NCBI GenBank assembly: GCA_021292165.1
Contig: CM037877.1
Span: forward strand, 84,165,691-84,229,690
Length of the DNA: 64,000 nt
Direction of reading: 5' to 3'
Source: Shinisaurus crocodilurus
Lineage: Eukaryota > Chordata > Lepidosauria > Squamata > Shinisauridae
Under the pieces are notes generated by a model. It was not told the DNA's origin. It worked only from the letters and a program-made list of their open reading frames with translations, and searched no databases. The position numbers and the translations under genes are program-made. Shown piece by piece: positions 45,238 to 60,360 of the stretch. Positions within the stretch are counted from its first letter, which is position 1; each line of letters opens with the position of its first letter.

Positions 45238-45307
45238 AGTGTGTGTGTGTGTGAGAGAGAGAGAGAAAGAGAGAGAGAGAGACACACACACACACACACA
45301 CAGAGAG
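45238..45307. repeat. Compound (TG)n(AG)n(AC)n microsatellite
   Basis: A GTGTGT run changes to AGAGAG and then to ACACAC, so TG and AC flank a purine tract as inverted complements and could pair. Confidence 0.95.
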
Positions 45308-46803
45308 TTAATCCAAGTCTTTTCCCTAGTCAAAATTGCACCTGAAAAAAACATGTTCATGCTCATTAGCCCCCAAGGAGAAAAAGGTCCTATGCAGGTT
45401 TAGACAGAAATAAGGCCTACAACTCCCAGAATACCTCAGCCAGCATGGCCAGCTGGCAGATGCTGAGACTTGAAGGATTTACTACTTCTGGCTAAAGATG
45501 CACAGGACTGCATTGTTATTTTTCATCCCTCATCCCTCCCTATTCCTTTTTCCTTGTGTGCTGTGTCTTTTTAGACTGTAAGCCTGCAGGCAGGGACTGT
45601 CTTCCTTTACTGATCATATGTAAGCCCCGCCAGGAGTCTATTTGACTGAGGAGCGGGATAACAATACTCTAAAATAAATTTAGTAAATAATTAGTTTGAA
45701 ATAAGTCTTTAAAAAATAAAAAGATGAGCATCTATAACCGTGCACCTGCCCATACAGGTGCTCGCAGAGTATAAAATATTTTTTAAAAAAATAAGGAAGA
45801 AAAGGTGCTGCAGCAACCAGCACCAACCTCAATGGGCCCCAGCCTGTCTCCTGAGCAGGATACTGCAGTGGGCTTGGGAAAGGCGTATGATTAAAGTCCC
45901 CAAGCACCCTGCAAATATTTTACTCAGAGGAAATGCTACTGCCCCACAAACACCACACCACGTCTTGCTCAGATTCTGTTTTTAAAAAACACGGCCCACA
46001 ACCACCACATCTTGCTCCAAGAAATTCAAAAATGACCCACAACTCCCACATCTTGCATAGAAAACATAAGAAACGACCCCGCCTCTAAGCTCTGGGATGA
46101 GCAGAAAGAGGCCCGGAGGCCATGCGGGCCCACTTCGGGTCAGCGAAATCCTAGTTGAGTTGCACAAGCCACCACAGCTTAGATCACGCCACCTCCAAGC
46201 TGCCCCACGGCACCCTCCCACCCATGTTCCTCAGTAACTGGCATACCTTGATCCTGAAAAGATACCCAGGGAGGAGAATTGGGCTTGGAGAATGTACAAC
46301 ACAGGGTGTATATCTCCTAAGCCAGAGGTGCCCTCCAGATGTTTATGGTGTCCTCCAAATGTTTTGGACTACAACTCCCACCAGCCCCAGCCAGCATGGC
46401 CAATGGTCAGGGATCATGGGAATTGGGGGAGATGGAGGATTGGTCTAACCCTTGATAATTTTCTGTATTCCTAAGGGGTCTTGACCATCGATAGAAACTT
46501 TATTTGGGTAAGAGGGTGCTTTTGCACTCCTGTCTTGCTTGTGGGCTAACTTTCCCGTGGGCAGCTGGTTGGCCACCGTGCGAACAGAATGCTGGACTAG
46601 ATAGACCCTTGGTCTGATCCAGCATGACTGTTCTTATTCTATCCCCCACCCCCCAATTTAATCTCCACAAACAGACATCTCACTTATAGGCTAGAACATG
46701 AGTAGGCAACTGGTGTGCATAGGCATACCTCGATCCTGAAAAGATACCCAGGGAGGGGAATTGGACTTGGAGAAGGTGCAATACGGAGTGTGTATCCTCT
46801 AAG

Positions 46804-46945
46804 CCAGGGGTAGGCAATATGGTGCCCTCCTGATGTTTTAGACCACAGCTCCCATCAGCCCCAGTCAGCATGGTTAGTGGAAAGGGATTATGGGAGTTGT
46901 AGTCCAAACATCTGGAGGGCACCAGGTTGCCTAAGCCTGGGCTAG
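46804..46945. mobile_element. hAT-like MITE (full palindromic unit)
   Basis: It starts CAGGGGTAGGCAATATGGTG and ends ACCAGGTTGCCTAAGCCTG, which are imperfect inverted repeats. The core CACAGCTCCCATCAGCCCCA and GGGAGTTGTAGTCCAAACAT is itself self-complementary. Related copies: 46330-46440, 40437-40525 and the halves at 167-187 and 556-664. Confidence 0.75.
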
Positions 46946-47668
46946 AAGTTCTAAGGGTTGCTTGTGCCAAAGCACCCCCCACCGCCAAAGCACCCCCCAC
47001 CCCACCACCCGTGAACGCGAGTCCTTGCCTGGCGGGCTCCTCAGTGGGGGGTGGGGAGAAAAGACGGTGCTTGCTCGCTCTTGCAGCCTTCTCTTCAAAA
47101 AATAAAATAAAAATAATTTTTAAAACGCTGCTCTGCTCTGAAAAAAGAAAAGAAAAAAAACCTGCTGCTGCTGCAGCGGACCCGACCGCTGTTCCTCGCG
47201 GTCGGGTCCGGAGCTGGGCTCTCCTCGCCAGGCCTTTCACAAAGGCGATCCACTGCTGCTGCAGAAAGGGCGCTCGACTGTGATTGGCCCAGTAACCGTC
47301 ACCTGACCTGTCTCAGCCCGTGGCATGGAAAGCCCTGGCTGCAACTTCGGCTGCCTCCTGCTCTGCAAAGGAAAGACGCACAACCCCAGGAGAGATTTTA
47401 AAATAAAAATAATTTTTAAAACGCTGCTCCCGCGCTGCCGGGCCGGCTGTGGGCCTGTTTTATGGTAGGGGCCTGGAGCTGCAGCTCCAATAGCCCCTAT
47501 GTTAATCCGGCCCTGTGTCAAAGGTTATATATATGTGTATATATATTATACACATAATATATTTCTGGAGACTTGGGCATCACATGTTATCATCATAATT
47601 GCCTGTGATTTCCTCCATTGTTCCTTCCTAAGTCCATGTTCACCAAGAACCATCTAACCTGTGATAGT

Positions 47669-48110
47669 ATAGTTACTAGTTTATTCCCAACTCAAGGATG
47701 GAAAGCGGAATATCGGTGGTCAGTATAAGAGGTTGAAATATGTTCTTAAGACTAATCTAAAAAAATGCAATATAAACATTGAAAACTGGGAAGCTCTGGC
47801 CCATGAACGATCTAACTGGAGGTTGACCTTTCACAAAGGTTCCATGGACTTTGAAGAAGCCCGAGTGCAAGCTGAAAGGGAGAAACATGCTAAGCGAAAA
47901 GCACGTCAAACGAATCCTTTACAGGACCATCTTCCATCTGGTAACCTGTGTCCTCACTGTGGGAAGCTGTGTGGATCTAGAATTGGCCTCCACAGTCACT
48001 TACGGACCCATCGCTAGAGCCTACACAATCTTCTTTAGAATTTCCTCCTTTTATAATTTTCTTTTTGTAATTTTATCCTGGAAGACAATCTTACTCGGTC
48101 ACGAGTGATC
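47669..48110 (+). mobile_element. Non-LTR retrotransposon with C2H2-finger C-terminus, third copy
   Basis: The + strand frame 47733-48017 encodes LKKCNINIENWEALAHERSN through the terminal finger (CPHCGKLCGSRIG...HLRTHR), matching copies at 7392 and 42056 with a few substitutions. It is the shortest, most 5'-truncated copy, and its 3' UTR has an extra segment of about 19 bp near 48052. Confidence 0.85.
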
Positions 48111-48218
48111 ACCTACTATACCCTTTAAGGGAGTTTGTTTGTTTTCTAACGAATAATTTAGGTGTCTAATTTTGCTCAGAATTCATAGTATTTAGAATAT
48201 TTAGAACATACACACAGG

Positions 48219-48396
48219 AACATAAGCTGTGTTATACTGAGTCAGAGCCTTGGTCCATCTAGCCAAGTATTGTCGGCACTGATTGGCAACGGCTCTCCAG
48301 GGTTTTAGGCAGGAATTTTTCAGCCCTACCTGGAGATGCCGAGGATCGAACCGGGGACCTGCTGCATGCAAAGTATATGCTCTACCACTGAGCCTT
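48219..48396 (-). mobile_element. tRNA-Ala-derived SINE, reverse copy
   Basis: On the minus strand the head reads CTCAGTGGTAGAGCATATAC, TTTGCATGCAGCAGGTCCCC, then GGTTCGATCCTCGGCATCTC, with clear A and B boxes. The body ends in GGCTCTGACTCAGTATAACA. It is better preserved than 43757-43945. Confidence 0.9.
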
Positions 48397-48404
48397 GAAG
48401 GAGG

Positions 48405-49070
48405 TGGTGGTGCTTATGCATCCACTCCTGAAAAAACTCTCCCTGGATCCGTAGGTTTCTACCAACTACCGCCCAGTCACTAATACCCCTTTTCTGGGCA
48501 AGATGCTTGAGAGGGTAGTAGCTGGGCAATTGCAGACATTCTTGGAGGATACTGATTATCTCGACCCATTTCAGTTTGGATTCAGACCTGGTTGTGGGAC
48601 AGAATCAGCTTTGGTCACCCCGATGGATATGGATGACCTCTTGTGGGAGAGAGGCAGAGGGAGTGCAACTTTGTTGATCCTGCTTGATCTCTCAGCAACT
48701 TTTGATACCATTCACAACGATGTTCTTTTGGATCATCTCCGTGTGTTGGGAATTGGAGGCACTGTGCTACAGTGGTTCTTCTCCTACTTGCGGGGATGGT
48801 TTCAGAAAGTAGCATTGGGGGACTGTGCCTCAGCTCCCTGGCAAATGTTGCAGGGTGCTGGAAGGTACCATCTTGTCCCCCGTGCTATTTAACATCTTTA
48901 TGAAGCAACTGGGGGTGGCCGTTAGGAGTTCTGGGGCAAGGTGTCAACAGTATGCTGATGGCATCCAGCTTTATTTCTCTGTAACATCTGAATCAGGAGA
49001 GGCCATGGGCCAACAAACCGAGACTGAATCCTGACAAGATGGAGACTCTATGGGTGGGTAGTCATTGGAA
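48405..49070 (+). mobile_element. L2-type LINE, reverse-transcriptase core remnant
   Basis: + strand frames encode DYLDPFQFGFRPGCGTESAL, LLILLDLSATFDTIHNDVLL and VLQWFFSYLRGW. After a frameshift follow ILSPVLFNIFMKQLGV and CQQYADGIQLYF, where the catalytic YADD has become YADG. The damaged active site and the shift show it is inactive. It covers the RT fingers/palm region, upstream of the parts seen in the other L2 copies. Confidence 0.9.
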
Positions 49071-49074
49071 TTGT

Positions 49075-52000
49075 CATGTTTACTTTGTAGATTGATAATC
49101 TTCAAGATAAAACCACTGCCTGAATAAACCAATTATCTATTCCTTGAAGACACTACAAAATCTCAAGTGTTAGTAGGTGACTGCAAGCAGTTTGAATTTA
49201 CTCTAGACATCATTTAGAGGCAACCTCTTGATTGTGCTTCCAGTGGTGGTTTTGAACTAACAGAAAACACTTCTACTGGTGTAAGGTAGGGCATGATTTT
49301 CACCAATCAACCCCTACCAAGTGCAGCCCCCTATGTCCCCCCAAAAGCTGTTTTTGAGGATTGGGGGACCTTCTGGAAAACTATGAGATATGGCATGGAG
49401 GGCTGCAGTAGGTACAAATTGGGTGTCAAGCATTACATGAGCAGAAGCACTTCTTCCTAGCACAAAGCCACTATTAGATACAATCCCCTGCTACTATTTT
49501 CTAGGTTCTTGAATAAACAAAAGATTATGCAGAAAGTAACCTTATGTCTCCTCCAGCAGTTGTTTCCGAATATCTCATTCCTATCATTACCCATCTCCAC
49601 CACTTTCTGACCTAATTTGCACCCATAAAAGTCAAAGATAGGCAAGTTCTGACTTTTAGCTTCCTGTTCTCTGCGTCTGCACATCAGAAGTTTTAAGTTT
49701 CTAACTTCCTTGGATGATACGTTTACTACATGTAAACATAGTGCTGAAAGGCAAGTGCAGATCCTAGCACTTCTTGATTTGCAGTACTGCTGTTGATGAT
49801 GAACTGTAATATATTTTTCAGTTAATAGGAATTCTCAGCAGTTGCCGAACAAACACACTGGTTTCATTCTTTGGAGATTAAAAATATCTCATGTGTGTTC
49901 AGGTTCTTTCTAGCTTAATACACTGTTTCTTTTGAAGGATTTGCTTTCCTGAGTTGAACTTTCAAGGCTCAGAACACCTTATCACACTTTCACAAGACCT
50001 TCTTTTTTGCAAATTTTAAAAAACCCAAGAGCCTGTCAGGGCTTGTGCCAGTTAAATCCAAGCTCTCAGGGAATTTGTTTTTCTTTTGGCGTCAGATTAG
50101 ATGTTCAAATGAAGCAGTGTTTTGGGGCTGCGAGTGAATGTCTGTAGAACTCTTAATGAGGCTAATCCCAATGGCAGCACATTCCAAGTAGCTAATGGGC
50201 GCAAGTTCATTGCTTACTTTAACATCTCCTGGTCAAAAATGGAATGAATGACTTGTCTGGTGGGCGGTCATGAGTGTATTATTATTAGTAGAATGACCAG
50301 CAGCAGTGAAAAGTGGACAACACAAGTTGACCAGAGAGAACTTTAGACAGACACAAATGTGGATGCTAAGGTAAAAAAAATTATTATTATCATTTGTTGG
50401 TGTTGGTGTTAGTTTAATAACAAAATATTTATTTCAGGGAATTAACATAGGACAAGTTCAAACTTCCACAAATAATTTATGTATTTAATTTAACTATGTT
50501 TTTCTAATTAGTGCCAGAATAATGTATAGGATAATGAAGAGCAAAAATGAAATACATCAAAAACTAGTTTAATTCATACAACACATCATTCATTACTCAC
50601 AGAGTTTGCAGACTGCTTATATCTAGCATGGAGAAATAATTTATTATGCAAAATTCCTTAAGATATTATGTTTTTGTTTTTGTGTCTTTGTTGAACAATA
50701 TCTGGTGATTTAAAACTAAATTAGTTGTAGATACACTGTCTTTTATTGCAAATGATCCTTATCATACTAAACTGCTGATTCAGCCCATAGGCTAGGACAT
50801 TTTCCTCTTCAATGGAAATAAAAATTATTATTAATAAAAATCAATAAGCCATTGATAATGTACTTGTGAGCCAAAAAGACAAGTATTCTAAATTTTAAAA
50901 ATTAGTAAGATATGTTGGTACGTCAGTAAAAAAATAAGACACACTTTTTCCTAATTTCATAATTTGGTAGTGAATGATATAATAACTGAAGTCCCAAAGT
51001 ACATTATTATTACAATAAATATTGTGTCTGATTTTTCTGATCTGTATTTTATTCAATTGAGATTTAAGAGCATACTATACAATCAACGTTATCTCTTAAC
51101 ATTTGTACATTGACTTTATTTATTTATTTTGTTATTTCATTGCTGTAACACCCAATCGCTGAAGCTCTCTGGGCAGTTTGCAACGGTTATTATCTTTCTT
51201 TCTTGTGAGATGAAACAGAAATACTGCTTAACAATTCTCCTTAAGACCAAGTGCTGGGAATAAACAGGGCTGTTAACTTCATGTCCTGCTTGTGGAGTAA
51301 TGAGAGGGTTCCGGCTGGCCAGTGTTAGAAACAGAACTTTGTTTGATCTAACCAGGCATTTCTTCTATTCATAATACAATTTTTCACATTTTACTTTTCA
51401 ATTTAGTTTTCCCAGTCCAATAAGTGAATTTCTCTTAACTCTATTTAGGGAGAGCTCTCCAAGAATATATAAATGGGCAAATTCACCACAGACAACATTC
51501 CATTAAACTTTGTAAGCGTATTATAAAATGTGGCTTTAGAGAACCAGCCAATTTGAATAAAGATATCAGCTTCTGGGTGTCTTTGGTATTAAGAAGCTGT
51601 TTAGGCAGATATCTAAGGAAATTTAACACACAAATCAATTTTATATTTATCAAGATTCAATCAACTAAATACTAAATTAAATAAGTGAGCAAATTAAATT
51701 CAATAAAGCAAGAGGTATTCAGCATCTCAAGAAATTCTGTAAAAGGTGAATCATCAACCTGTCCCCCTCCCCTAAAATATAATACTGTCATTAAGCTGAA
51801 GGGAAAGAACAATGAATTTACCTTAAAAGACCCCATGATTTCAGTTGTTTCTCCCATGCCAGTAATACATAGTGGGTTGGTTCCACCATAAGTTATCACA
51901 CTTAGTTCTCTAACTTAGTTCCCATTGATTTCAGTGAGAACTAAATGTAACTAACTTTGTCGGGAGCCAACCCAATGTTTTAACAACTACTTCTTATTCA

Positions 52001-52555
52001 TTTGTGTTTTTAAAAAAGTATGCTATCATCTGATATTTTGTGTAATCTCTGATTAAATGTTCTTTCTAAGGCAGCAAATCCTATGCATCCTTAGTTTACC
52101 ACTGAACTCAAGTAGGATTTGTTTCACAGTAAATATGGATAGGACTGAGCTTCTAGGAAGTTTCAGAGCTCACAGAGGTTCATGAAACTTAAATTATAGA
52201 GAAGGGCCATTACATACAAAATCGGATTGTTAGTTGAAACATGATCAATCTTGATCAATTGTGTGTGTGGGAAGAATACTGATATACGTATGTGGGCAAA
52301 TATGACATACAATTATCATTTTACACATTTTAAACTTCTGTTTTGAACACTTCTTAAAAGAGCCTTCCAAGGTTTAAGAATTAACTTTTTTCCTTCATGC
52401 TACCAGCACTAGCACCCAATGCTTACACCATAGATGTGTGTTCCACTTCTGTGAAGCTCACAATAGCTGGGAAGCAAGAGAGAAACAACGAACTCTTTCT
52501 TCTTTACTGTAGAAATGTATTTCAGCTTGCACTGCCACAGTTTAATTTGATCTAT
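49075..52555. other. Repeat-poor intronic interval
   Basis: Mostly AT-rich, apparently single-copy DNA with one old repeat fragment (51240-51375). The part at about 50040-50290 is less AT-rich and contains closely spaced homeobox-type ATTA/TAAT and E-box-like words. It could hold conserved regulatory DNA, but this cannot be shown without alignment. Confidence 0.45.
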
Positions 52556-52557
52556 AG

Positions 52558-52790
52558 AAGAAAGCCAGTGTGGTATAGTGGTGAGAGTGTTGGACTGAGA
52601 CTCAGGAGACCCGGGTTCTAGCCCCCACTCAGCCATGAAGCTCACTGGGTGACTTTGGGCCAGTCACTGACTGTCAGCTTAACCTCCCCCACAGGGTTGG
52701 TGTGAGGATCAAATGGAGAGGAGGAGGACATGTACACCAACTTGGGCAACTCAGAGGAAAGGCAGGATAGAAATGTAACAAACTGAAAGA
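52558..52790 (+). mobile_element. Sauria-type tRNA-derived SINE, full length
   Basis: The head GCCAGTGTGGTATAGTGGTG, AGAGTGTTGGACTGAGACTC and GGGTTCTAGCCCCC has A- and B-box-like promoters. The body CTGGGTGACTTTGGGCCAGT and CACAGGGTTGGTGTGAGGAT is followed by (GGA)n and a diverged tail ending in GGATAGAAATGTAACAAAC. Confidence 0.92.
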
Positions 52791-52794
52791 AGAA

Positions 52795-54737
<1,943 letters not shown>

Positions 54738-55049
54738 TAATTGCACTGCTTTTTGTCAATTAACTTGCTTTGCATGCCAGGTTATACTAAACCTTTTATA
54801 TTTCATGACAACTTTAGCTTTTAATATCTGGTAAAGAAAAGACAGCTCTATTCTAACAATTTGAAAGGCAACAAATACAGCCAAAGTAATAGACACAGTT
54901 TCAATTCTGACATTTTCCTTTACCTAGTGAAATACTTCAGGTTAGAGAGTTAGCTGTGACTGTTGTATGAAAAGGATTAATAATGACAGACAATAGATAT
55001 ATTCTGTACTATAACTGAAATATTTCCATTTCAAGATTTCCAGCATCAT

Positions 55050-55270
55050 GTAGCCGACTTCAAATTGTGCTACAGTACAATTTCCTCTGCTCCCCGGTGC
55101 ACCTGCCACACACACACACCCCAAATTTGCTCCAGAGGCTCCCCCAACCCTCTGGAGCAGAACTGGGGGGCACACAGGGGGGAGAGGTAATCCTTTCCAC
55201 CAGCTGTGTCTGTGTTCCACAGACAGAAGGATACAGTTGGATACAATTCAGTTGTGAGTTTAACTTAATA
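55050..55270. repeat. Diverged copy of the 4860-5145 repeat
   Basis: Shares CCAAATTTGCTCCAGAGGCT and CCCCCAACCCTCTGGAGC-like palindromic parts and the GTTGGATACAATTCAG ending with the segment at 4860-5145, plus a short (CA)n. Confidence 0.5.
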
Positions 55271-55437
55271 TAGCTTTTGAGAACTAGTTGGGACAATGTT
55301 GAAATTGCCATTTCTTATTGTTTTCTATTGAAAAAGCATGTGTTATTTCTTAAAATCTCATGAAAAATGAAATACTTTTAAGTTCTGTCAGCCCAATGTG
55401 GCAAAAATATTTGCTATTCAGTTAATTTGGTTTGTTT

Positions 55438-55542
55438 CAGCTCACATTTAACCTGCTTGAAATCACTGCCTTCTCACATCATCTTTAAGAAGATGTGAAA
55501 AGGCTATAATGCAGTGATTTCAAGTAAGTTAAATGTGAACTG
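55438..55542. mobile_element. Hairpin MITE in the TRPM3 intron
   Basis: Arms 55442-55469 (TCACATTTAACCTGCTTGAA onward) and 55511-55538 are complementary with two mismatches, and the outer bases extend the match to CAG...CTG. The 41-bp centre contains a second small inverted repeat. No TSD was recognised. Confidence 0.7.
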
Positions 55543-56160
55543 ACATGCAAAGCCTGTTCCTGAAGGCCACTGCGCAACCTGAGATGGCTTTTGGGGTGTT
55601 TCTTGTGGATGCTTGCTTGTGACAATGTTTTATCAGAAAGACAAAAAGAAAGAGTTGTAGAAATAATATTTCATGGTCTGGATTCTGAATTTTGGAGAGA
55701 TGCAGTATATGAAGCTTTTTCAAAAACTAGTTGTATGGATAGTACATTCCCAAAGCAACTCAGCTATGTTACGTTATTTTATGTTAGCGCTGGCCCACAG
55801 CTTGGCCCATTATCTCCTTTGAGTCTGTGATAATAAAGCAAGACATAGCAAAGTGAAAACTCAAAGGAAAGGTGACTACATACCTGTACTTTTTATAGTT
55901 CTATTAGAGGGAATTTTGCCAGGTACAGAGCAAATCATACAGGAATGAGGAAAGCTGCACCTATTGAATCTTCCCCTTCAACAAGGTGTTGTGGAGTCCT
56001 TTGTGTGCAACTTTGCATCTCGCTCTGACTGTCTATGTGAATATACCTCAGACTACTGGCAAAAAGGCAGCTTTAGGGAATGAAATGTTTTGCCTGTAGA
56101 TCTGTAGTGGCTTGGTTAAATCTTTGTTATGCCAAGAAATGCAAGTAACTTTTTGCTTAA

Positions 56161-56424
<264 letters not shown>

Positions 56425-56682
56425 TAGTATATATGTATGTGTTTGCTTTTCTTACAAGGGGTGTGTCTGTCTTTGCTGGGAATGCCATATACTGTAAGTA
56501 ACCAGATTATTCTTAATTTTCAGCCCGATCATTGTACATGGCACCTTTCAAAGTTACATAGGCTACATAGACAGATTCCTCCCTCCTAGGAGCTTACAGC
56601 CTAAGATAACCAGGGAGGGGGGGAAAGAGGGGAAGAGGAGGGGAGCAAGGGTTGAGTAGGAACAATGTGGGCAAGAACCATA

Positions 56683-58960
56683 GGTTTGTTTGTTTAGTTA
56701 TTGATTACATTTCTATACCTTACATTTCTATGCCGCCCAATAGCTGAAGCTCTCAGGGGGTTCACAAAACAATAACAATAACAATAATAATAAATGTTTA
56801 TTTATAATGCCCCTTACACCAAAGGACGGGACAAATAACATATACAGTAAACATAACAATACAAAAAATAACCAACACCAAACACTTACAGTAACTTAGT
56901 GTGCCCGGACACTAAGATTTGCATCAGCAGTCCTTCTCTGAGAGCCCCTGCCAAAGGAAGTGAGGCAGGTGGCTACCAGGAGGAGGGCCTTTTCTGCTGT
57001 GGCACCCCGGTGTGGAATGAGCTTCCCAAAGAGGCTCGCCTGGCACCTACTTTGTACTCTTTCCGGCGCCAGGTGAAGACCTTTCTATTCTCCCAGGCAT
57101 TTTAATCATTTTAATCATCTTAATTATTTTAATCTTGTAGCTGTTTTTAACTCTGCTGCTAGCTCTGCTGTTTGTTTTTAATCTGTGGTTTTAAATTTTA
57201 TATTTATTTTATATTTTTAACTGTTGTAAACCGCCCAGAGAGCTTCGGCTATTGGGCGGTATAAAAATGTATTAAATAAATAAATAACTGAATCCCAGTA
57301 ACCACCACATTAGCCCAACCACTCATTCTGGCTGACTAAAAAGATAAGTCTTTAATCCCGTACGAAAGCGGGAAAGAACCTCCTCCAATCGGAGGTCCAC
57401 GGGAAACCTGTTCCACAAAAGTGGAACCAGGTCCTAAAAGGTTTGCAGCCTTGACAAGGCCGAGTGTGTCGATGGGACCACTAATAATCCCTGGCCCACT
57501 GATCTTAAATTCCTACCAGGAACATACCACGAAAGCCTAGATGCTAAATAATGAGGGACATTAAAGCGCAAAGCCTTAAAGGCAATAATTTAAATTGGGT
57601 CCTAGTCAGAATAGGTAGCCAATGAAGATTCCTACAGGCCATAGTAATACCATACAATATAAAAATATAATAAAACATACTGGAAAAACCTAAAAATTCC
57701 AAACAAAATAAAACCAAAGTAAAAAGAAAAGAAAAGAAAGAAAAACCCCAACAGCAGTGCAAGATCTAGAAAAGTTTAAAGAACTGAATGAATACAAAAG
57801 CATAGGAGAATAAAAAGGGTTTCACCTGGTGCCGAAAAGACCACAATGTAGGCACCAGATGAACATATATGGGGAGGGCATTCCACAACCTGCGTGCCAC
57901 CACAGAAAAGGCTGTCTCTTAAGTAGCCACCCACCTCATCTGGGGACACCTCTAAAGATGAACTTAAGGTCCGAATAGGTATATATTGGATGAGATGATC
58001 CTTAAAGTAGTCTGGTCCCAAGCCATTTAGGGATTTGGAGGTTAATACCAGCATTTTGAGTTGAGCATGGAAATGTACTGGAAGCCAGTGCAAATTACGA
58101 AGCACTGGCCTAATATGACTGTATAAGCCAGTTCCTGCTTAACAATCTTGCTGCCTTATTTTGGACCAGCTGAAGTGTCTGGACCATTTTCAATACCAGC
58201 CTGACATATAACGTGTTGCAGTAATCCAAACAAGAGGTTACCAGACCATGGATAACTGTAGCTTCGCTATCTCTGTCCAGATTGGGTTGTAGTAGGCGTA
58301 TCAGCCTCAACTGATAAAAGGTGCTCTGTGCCACCAAGGCCACCTGTCCCTCCAGTGTTATATCTGAGAGCACCCCCAAAATATGAACCTAATTGCAACC
58401 TCCTGCAGAACACCATTCAGATGAGCCACCCACCAACAGTACCTCTCTCTCATCTGGATTGAGTCTCAGTGTATTGGTCTTCATCCAGTCTATTACTGCA
58501 CCCAGGCACTGATTCAGAACAGCCACTGCCTCACCTGGATTTGATGAGAAGTAGGGATAGAGTTGGGTGTCATCTGCATATTGATGACACCTTAGTCCAC
58601 ATCTCTGGATACCCTCTCCCAGCGATTTCATGTAGATGTTAAACAGCATTGGGGGGGGGGGCGGGTGGTAAAATAGAACCCTGTGGGAACCCCATAGTTT
58701 AACTGCCAAGGGACAGAAAAATCAGCCATCCAGGTAGGAGCAGAACCACCACAAGCCAGATAGCCTATTCAGAAAGATACCATGTTCCAAGGTAATGAAA
58801 GCTGCTGAGAGATCCAAGAGAATCAACAAGGTAGCACGCCCCCTGTCCCTATCTCAGCAAAGGACATTCCACAGGGTGACCAAGGCAGTTTCTATTCCAA
58901 AACCAGGCCTGAAGCCTGATTGAAGTGGATCTAGACAATCAATTTTATTCAAGAGTGTCT
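56683..58960 (-). mobile_element. L2-type LINE remnants, nested
   Basis: Minus-strand pieces include HQYADDTQLYPY (RT catalytic motif, at about 58550), LRLNPDEREVLLVGG, TSCLDYCNTLYVRLVL, LQLVQNKAARLL and MLRNLHWLPVHFHAQLKM. A separate 3' end in reverse orientation starts at about 56683 (GTTTGTTTAGTTATTGATTA). Between them a + strand L2 3' end (56912-57287) is inserted. 57300-57640 seems to be the 3' part of a different L2-like subfamily. Everything is degenerate. Confidence 0.8.
56912..57287 (+). mobile_element. L2-type LINE 3' end
   Basis: The + strand codons give RRRAFSAVAP-like and WNELPKEARLAPTLYSFRRQ residues, then the UTR and the ending GTAAACCGCCCAGAGAGCTT with an (AAAT)n tail. Very similar to 188-555, so both belong to one subfamily. 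Confidence 0.88.
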
Positions 58961-58964
58961 GGTG

Positions 58965-60355
58965 TTGGCTGACAGCCACTCACATGAGTATCTTGCCCAA
59001 GAAAAGCATGTTGGCAACTTGCCTATGGTTATTAACATCTTCTTGGACTGGGTTAGGCTTCTTCAGGGGTGGCCTAATTACTTCCAGCTGGACATCCTCT
59101 CCCTATTAGATGTAATAAGTCATGAAGAAGAAAGAAGGATCAGTCAAGCACACAGTGGTTGTCCAAACATGGCCAAGCATGTAGGGCTTGCAAAGACTTC
59201 TGCCTGAATATTTTATTATATATATGTTTGTTTGGCTGCAGCCTGCAGTACAGAGCCTGCATGGGGGGGGGGTAGACTAGATTGTCTCAGAGGTGACTTC
59301 CAACTCCCTTACAGAAAGGGAGCGGGGGAAATGAATACTTGACGGGCATTTTCTGCAACATCTCCATGCTTTTGCCCCCTATTCTGTCCACCTTGAATAA
59401 GGTGTCCACATTGTTCCCAATATTTTCTAAAATCATAAGGCAAGTCCTAATACAATTAAAAAGCTGCTCCATTTTACAATGAACTCATGTCCCTGTCCTT
59501 GTTAAATATCTTCAGGTATTTCACATTTTAGATAAACAGACATACTAATTTTCTGAGATGCATTTGGGCCATAACAAGGAAATAATGTGACACATAGGGC
59601 TAGATACACATATCAATAAAAAATGAAACATCGGGCAAACTTTTGGTTATGTTTTGTCAGTATTGCTGATAGGTGAGAAGCAGATCAGCTCCCACTGCTT
59701 TTTACAGTGAAAAAGAATCTAGCAAATATGTCTTGTTTATTAAAAGTATGCTTTTTTAATATAGAATAACCAACTTCTCTCTGCAGTGCAGTGAATTGCA
59801 TTAATTAAAGAAGACAAATGTCCTTGTTGTCAGACATCCAAGGAAAACATCAGGCACTCTTAGATACTGATGTAACTTTAAAACATAATGCAGTCTTCTG
59901 TGCATGATGTCAGAGTCTTTCAGCTTATCTCTGAAAAAGTAATTTGTTCTCTCCAAAAAAGACACTTTGCAGTTATATTTATTTTGTCAGCACCACCAGT
60001 TTGCTTACTCTACAATATGTGTCTCTGTGTGTACTGGTACTATTAAATAGTAATACTGCTTGAGTCCAGGATAAGGACATCAGGCTGTCTCCTATAAAGC
60101 ATATTTCTGCTGCAGATATCCATTCTAGATAGCCAAACAGCCAACTTGGTTCTCTGAGTTTAGATAGTAAAATGCACCACCCCTTCGAGCTTAAGGACTC
60201 TTCCTCATCCATCGTGCTTGGCCCTGTTAAGGCCACCAAGCGCACTACCTTCCCTGAATAAGGTATACATTATTAACTCCAGCAAATAACACCACTCCCA
60301 ATTGGCTTTGCCCAGCTAGGATGGGCATGTGTCCATATCACAGGTATACCCTATA
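58965..60355. other. Intronic sequence, nothing recognised
   Basis: No exon, RNA gene or delimited element was found. Confidence 0.55.
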
Positions 60356-60360
60356 ATTTC

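Larger units (their letters stand above)
44903..47515. mobile_element. hAT transposon (CAGGGCCGG type), 2.6 kb with nested repeats
   Basis: The left end CAGGGCCGGATTAAGAGC and the right end CTATGTTAATCCGGCCCTG are inverted repeats. The 8-bp TSD TGTCAAAG is perfect (44895-44902 and 47516-47523). The first 80 bp after the left end include the adjoining GCCTGGTGCTGAGGATTTTG. Inside are a compound microsatellite (45238-45307), a MITE relative (45390-45515), old repeat pieces, palindromic MITEs (46330-46440 and 46804-46945) and a CpG-rich right part (46960-47460). I see no intact transposase. Confidence 0.92.
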
